A stretch of 8,582 nucleotides of DNA from Clostridia bacterium (lineage in GTDB: Bacteria > Bacillota > Clostridia > Christensenellales > CAG-917): contig CAAEDU010000118.1 in the NCBI GenBank assembly GCA_900754695.1, positions 1 through 8,582 of the forward strand, written 5' to 3'. Numbering within the stretch: position 1 is the first letter of the stretch; every line of letters begins with the position of its first letter. Below are positions 6,145-8,582 of this stretch, piece by piece. The notes below the pieces were generated by a model that did no database searches, had not been told where the DNA came from, and saw nothing but the letters and a program-made list of their open reading frames with translations. The position numbers and the translations under genes are program-made.

Positions 6145-7131
6145 ATGGACGAATACATCCCTCCTTATGACATAACGGATGAAATGCTCGAGCTCGTTTC
6201 CGATGTCATGGAGCAGCTCGGACGGCTCGGAAATGTCGGCGACCTCGAAAGGTTGCCGCGGCTGCGTAGGGTGAACAGGTTGAAATCAATTCAGTCTTCA
6301 CTCGCGATAGAGAACAACACTTTGTCGCTTGAGCAGGTGACGGATGTCATAGACGGCAGAAGGGTGCTTGCACCCCGGGACGATATCCTTGCCATCAAAA
6401 ATGCCTTTTCCGCCTATAAACTGCTCCCGGGGCTCGATCCTTTCTCGCTCGACGATCTGAAAACGGCGCACGGGGTCATGATGAATGGGCTTGTGGAAGG
6501 TGCGGGAGAACTGCGTACGAGTGCCGTCGGCGTCGTAAACGAAGAGGGCAGAGTGCTGCATGTCGCGCCGCCGTACGATATGGTGCCTGGGCTCATCGCG
6601 CAGCTTTTGGAGTGGACAAAGACGTCAAAGGTGCATATGCTCATCCGCTCGAGCGTGTTCCACTATGAGTTCGAGTTCATACATCCCTTCGGCGACGGCA
6701 ACGGCAGGATGGGCAGGATGTGGCAGACTGCGCTGCTCGCAAGCTGGAAACCGGTGTTTGCGTGGATACCCGTTGAGAGCATCATCAAGGACGAGCAGGA
6801 GGACTATTACCGCGCCATCGGCGAGTCCACGTCGGAAGGGAGATCGAACGCCTTCATAGTGTTCATGCTGCGAGCGATAAAAAGAGCGGTCGCCGAGCTT
6901 GCCGACGCCGCTCGAGAGCATCAGGATCATCAGAGTGTGCGCATACGGGCTCTTATGAGCGTCATGGAGAGCTACCCGATGTCGGCGGCGGAACTTATGG
7001 AAAAACTCGGGCTCACCTCGCGCCCCACTTTCCGCAAAAACTATCTCCGCCCCGCGCTCGACGCCGGTCTCATCGCGATGACCGACCCGGAGAAGCCCAC
7101 CAGCCGCGATCAACGCTATTTTAAGCCGTAA
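6145..7131 (+). CDS. Fic-domain AMP transferase with inhibitory helix and winged helix
   Basis: Fic enzymes transfer AMP from ATP to hydroxyl groups of target proteins. From the 6145 start the protein has 328 residues. The active motif HPFGDGNGRMGR is complete at 180-191, with catalytic His180 and phosphate-binding DGNGR. A flap-like stretch precedes it (about 125-145, ending HVAPPY). In the N-terminal domain, SLAIEN (52-57) fits the [S/T]xxxE[G/N] inhibitory helix that places a Glu in the ATP site, so the protein resembles Fic classes inhibited by their own N-terminal region and needs no separate antitoxin. Residues about 264-328 look like a winged helix (SAAELMEKLGLTSRPTF), possibly for autoregulation. 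It stands alone, divergent from the pot operon and convergent with groEL. The target is unknown. Confidence 0.93.
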   Translation: MDEYIPPYDITDEMLELVSDVMEQLGRLGNVGDLERLPRLRRVNRLKSIQSSLAIENNTLSLEQVTDVIDGRRVLAPRDDILAIKNAFSAYKLLPGLDPFSLDDLKTAHGVMMNGLVEGAGELRTSAVGVVNEEGRVLHVAPPYDMVPGLIAQLLEWTKTSKVHMLIRSSVFHYEFEFIHPFGDGNGRMGRMWQTALLASWKPVFAWIPVESIIKDEQEDYYRAIGESTSEGRSNAFIVFMLRAIKRAVAELADAAREHQDHQSVRIRALMSVMESYPMSAAELMEKLGLTSRPTFRKNYLRPALDAGLIAMTDPEKPTSRDQRYFKP

Positions 7132-7240
7132 CTTTATAGCGGAAAACGCATGTTTATCATTCAAAACAGTGCGATAAACCGCGCAATTAATGAAAACCGC
7201 TTCAAATGAGCGATTTTTCATGTGTCGTCGGATACCATAC

Positions 7241-7273
7241 AAAAAACGCCCTCCCTTGCGGGAGAGCGTTTTG
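7241..7273 (-). terminator. Strong minus-strand terminator, possibly bidirectional
   Basis: AAAACGC (7243-7249) pairs with GCGTTTT (7266-7272), and after one mismatch CTCCC (7251-7255) pairs with GGGAG (7260-7264) around TTGC. On the minus strand the stem runs into six T's (7246-7241), a classic intrinsic terminator. On the plus strand only four T's follow the GC part, enough for weak termination of fic about 110 bases after its stop. As groEL has its own nearer terminator, the minus-strand direction hints at another transcript. Confidence 0.75.
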
Positions 7274-7380
7274 CGTTTGGTCGGATGTTGACGATATGTT
7301 CCTTTCCTTCCACCCGCAAATATCGCGGGGTCTTTATCCCGCGCTTTCGGCGACCTTACTTTGCCGCATTAGTATCGCGA
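7241..7380 (-). ncRNA. Candidate small structured RNA ending at the 7241 terminator
   Basis: On the minus strand, a region upstream of the strong terminator holds nested pairings: CGACC (7351-7355) with GGTCG (7279-7283) enclosing CCCGCG (7338-7343) with CGCGGG (7324-7329), and ATATCG (7320-7325) with CGATAT (7292-7297). The last two share two bases, so they compete at the edge. A purine-rich single strand (minus-strand GGAAGGAAAGGAAC near 7311-7298) lies inside. I found no clear promoter and match no known RNA family, so this rests on the terminator plus foldability alone. Confidence 0.25.
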
Positions 7381-7431
7381 CATAAAAATGAGAGAGCTTC
7401 GCGATAGTTCCGTAGGAACGAGGAGCGAAGC
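7373..7431. repeat. Interlocked inverted repeats
   Basis: TATCGCGA (7373-7380) pairs with TCGCGATA (7399-7406). GCTTCGC (7396-7402) pairs with GCGAAGC (7425-7431), enclosing GTTCC-GTA-GGAAC (7407-7419). The first two pairings share bases 7399-7402 and so exclude each other. No gene explains this. Confidence 0.55.
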
Positions 7432-7464
7432 GAACGTCTCCGCGTTTTCATGGCGCGAAGAGGA

Positions 7465-7533
7465 ACACATTGCGCGCAAATTAACGCAAAGCCGCTTGAA
7501 AAAGCGGCTTTGGCATAAATGAGCGCAATGTGT
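7465..7533. repeat. Nested inverted repeats with a GAAA-capped stem
   Basis: The outer arms ACACATTGCGC (7465-7475) and GCGCAATGTGT (7523-7533) match over 11 bp. Inside, CAAAGCCGCTT (7487-7497) and AAGCGGCTTTG (7502-7512) form an 11-bp stem closed by a GAAA tetraloop on the plus strand. No T-run follows either. The form suggests a mobile-type intergenic palindrome or a structured RNA rather than a terminator. Confidence 0.7.
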
Positions 7534-7591
7534 GACGAGCATCCGCTATGACGCAGCCCGGTGAGCGGAGCGGAGGGCAAGGAATGTCGGG

Positions 7592-7626
7592 GCCCCCGGT
7601 GAAAATCTTTTATTTTCGGCCGGGGC
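7592..7626. repeat. Imperfect hairpin beside the groEL terminator
   Basis: Positions 7592-7606 and 7612-7626 are reverse complements in about 12 of 15 positions around CTTTT. The right arm, TTTCGGCCGGGG (7614-7625), is nearly the same as the right arm of the groEL terminator hairpin, so it can also pair with 7638-7648. Confidence 0.55.
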
Positions 7627-7663
7627 AAAGATGGAAACCCCGCCGAAAGTATTTTCGGCGGGG
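7625..7663 (-). terminator. Likely groEL terminator
   Basis: CCCCGCCGAAA (7638-7648) and TTTCGGCGGGG (7653-7663) form a perfect 11-bp stem with loop GTAT. On the minus strand it is followed by TTTCCATCTTTG, a broken T-run. It lies 60 bases beyond the groEL stop in the direction of groEL transcription. The T-run is poor, so read-through towards the stronger terminator at 7241 is possible. Confidence 0.6.
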
Positions 7664-7671
7664 TAAATAAG

Positions 7672-7717
7672 TCGCCGCTTCATCGCAGGCGCAGCCGAGA
7701 TGAACGCTTGGCGGCGA
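7672..7717 (-). other. Stem-loop in the groEL 3' untranslated region
   Basis: TCGCCGC (7672-7678) pairs with GCGGCGA (7711-7717) and the adjoining TTCATC (7679-7684) pairs with GATGAA (7699-7704), leaving a 6-base bulge and a 14-base loop. It starts 6 bases beyond the groEL stop on the minus strand. It has no T-run and may stabilise the mRNA end. Confidence 0.45.
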
Positions 7718-7722
7718 TAGTA

Positions 7723-8582
7723 TCAATACATTCCGTCCATCCCGCCTGCGGGCATCGCGGGAGCGGGAGTGGGCTCCTTGATGTCGGTGACGAGGGCTTC
7801 GGTGGTGAGCAGGGTCGCCGCCACGGACGCCGCGTTCTGCAGCGCGCTCCTCGTGACCTTGGTCGGATCCAGGATGCCTTGTTTGATCATGTCGCAGTAG
7901 ACGTTCTTTGCCGCGTCATAGCCGAAGTTGGCTTTGTTCTTCGCGGTGATGGTGGCTGCAACGACGCCGCCGTCCACGCCCGCGTTCGCCGCGATCTGAC
8001 GGATGGGGGCTTCGAGGGCGGAGATGACGATGTTCGCGCCCGTCTTGACATCGCCTTCGAGGTTCTTGCACGCCTTTTTGACTGCGGGGATGACGGAGAG
8101 CAGAGCAACGCCGCCGCCGGGGACGATGCCTTCTTCCACCGCCGCGCGGGTGGCTGCGAGGGCGTCCTCGATGCGCATCTTGCGCTCTTTCATCTCGACT
8201 TCCGTTGCCGCGCCCACGCCGATGACGGCGACGCCGCCCGCGAGTTTCGCGACACGCTCCTGCAGCTTCTCTCTGTCATAATCGGAAGTGGTCTCCGCGA
8301 TCTGCGCGCGGATGGCTGCCACTCTCGCTTTGATGGCTTCGGGATCGCCCGCGCCGCCGATGATGGTGGTGTTCTCCTTGCCGACTTTGACGGACTTCGC
8401 GGTGCCGAGCATATCGATGGTGACCGCCTTGAGGTCATAGCCGAGGTCGCTCGCGACATAGGTGCCGCCCGTGAGGATGGCGATGTCTTCAAGATAAGCC
8501 TTTCTCCTGTCGCCGAAGCCGGGGGCTTTGACCGCCACGCAGTTGAACACGCCTTTCAGCTTGTTGACGATGATGGTGGTGA
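7723..8582 (-). CDS. groEL: Chaperonin GroEL, C-terminal part (5' end outside window)
   Basis: The ATP-driven folding chaperone that forms 14-subunit rings with GroES. The last 285 residues are visible; the gene continues past the right edge, so no start is given. The sequence begins in the apical domain (NKLKGVFNCVAVKAPGFGDRR) and runs through the intermediate and equatorial domains. Diagnostic stretches are SDYDREKLQERVAKLAGGVA, EDALAATRAAVEEG containing the catalytic Asp (Asp398 of the E. coli protein), GGGVALL, and GILDPTKVTRSALQNAA containing the nucleotide-contacting Asp. The tail, PAGGMDGMY, is a shortened form of the usual Gly-Met repeat. It ends with TGA at 7725-7723, followed by stem-loops. 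No groES is seen downstream; it would normally lie upstream, outside the window. Confidence 0.97.
   Translation of the reverse strand, partial: TTIIVNKLKGVFNCVAVKAPGFGDRRKAYLEDIAILTGGTYVASDLGYDLKAVTIDMLGTAKSVKVGKENTTIIGGAGDPEAIKARVAAIRAQIAETTSDYDREKLQERVAKLAGGVAVIGVGAATEVEMKERKMRIEDALAATRAAVEEGIVPGGGVALLSVIPAVKKACKNLEGDVKTGANIVISALEAPIRQIAANAGVDGGVVAATITAKNKANFGYDAAKNVYCDMIKQGILDPTKVTRSALQNAASVAATLLTTEALVTDIKEPTPAPAMPAGGMDGMY

Larger units (their letters stand above)
7132..7722. other. Intergenic region without a convincing gene, rich in inverted repeats
   Basis: About 590 bases between convergent fic and groEL. Frames across it lack ribosome binding sites and family features, and are interrupted by or built from inverted repeats, so I call none. 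Its contents are listed separately: a minus-strand terminator, a possible structured RNA, several nested hairpins and the groEL terminator. Just after fic, CGCT/AGCG (7198-7201, 7209-7212) with AAAA and TTTTT flanks (7193-7196, 7214-7218) may be a weak fic terminator, and GTTTATC/GATAAAC (7152-7158, 7173-7179) forms another small stem. Confidence 0.6.

Noticed and set aside
6145..7131. Fic as the toxin of a two-gene toxin-antitoxin pair
   Set aside because: No small antitoxin frame adjoins it, and the inhibitory motif lies within the protein itself.
6625..7242. 205-codon minus-strand open frame opposite the Fic gene
   Set aside because: It is antisense to a complete Fic domain, has no start signals, and its product has no family features.
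7298..7311. GGAAGGAAAGGAAC on the minus strand, similar to the GGAAGGAAGCA loop of signal recognition particle RNA
   Set aside because: The flanking bases do not form the conserved helix with the GUCAGG and AGCAG sides, so the likeness is only a purine-rich run.
7222..7407. 61-codon plus-strand open frame in the fic-groEL gap
   Set aside because: It reads through the strong terminator hairpin at 7241-7273 and lacks a ribosome binding site.
7356..7628. 90-codon minus-strand open frame in the fic-groEL gap
   Set aside because: It is built across several inverted repeats, has no ribosome binding site, and its Arg/Ser-rich product resembles translated repeat DNA rather than a protein.

Overview
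This 8.6 kb window looks like chromosomal DNA from a Gram-positive bacterium of the Bacillota, probably an uncultured gut-type Clostridia lineage. The evidence is a binding protein made as a lipoprotein, strong GGAGG-type ribosome binding sites before nearly every gene, consensus sigma-A type promoters, and a GC-rich genome with AT-rich intergenic DNA. The lineage is an inference from style, not from a marker gene comparison.

Left part (1-5870, minus strand): a complete polyamine (spermidine/putrescine) uptake operon, read right to left. The order is an XRE-cupin regulator, potA (ATPase), potB and potC (permeases), potD (binding protein). The regulator stop overlaps the potA ribosome binding site, and the four transport genes overlap by 4, 7 and 4 bases, so the five genes are very probably one translationally coupled transcript. 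It starts at a perfect TTGACA-17-TATAAT promoter (5839-5867). The leader carries four copies of a GTTTAGCA-like half-site (5753-5822), which I infer are the operators of the operon's own regulator. It ends in hairpins and a terminator at 101-223. PotA and PotD are both much longer than usual. PotA has a second TOBE-like domain and an acidic tail. PotD has about 100 extra residues in its second lobe and a C-terminal membrane helix on top of its lipid anchor.

Middle (5870-7131): a divergent intergenic region holding a perfect 17-bp inverted repeat and three tandem 12-bp repeats. The tandem repeats abut the promoter of a plus-strand Fic-domain AMP transferase with a built-in inhibitory helix and a C-terminal winged helix.

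Right part (7132-8582): about 590 bases without a convincing gene but dense in inverted repeats. They include a strong minus-strand terminator (7241-7273) that may end a small structured RNA, and a groEL terminator with alternative pairings. The window ends inside groEL, on the minus strand; its 3' part is visible and its 5' part lies beyond the right edge.

The most distinctive content is the modified polyamine transporter with its self-contained regulatory leader. I see no clear new defence system or mobile element.
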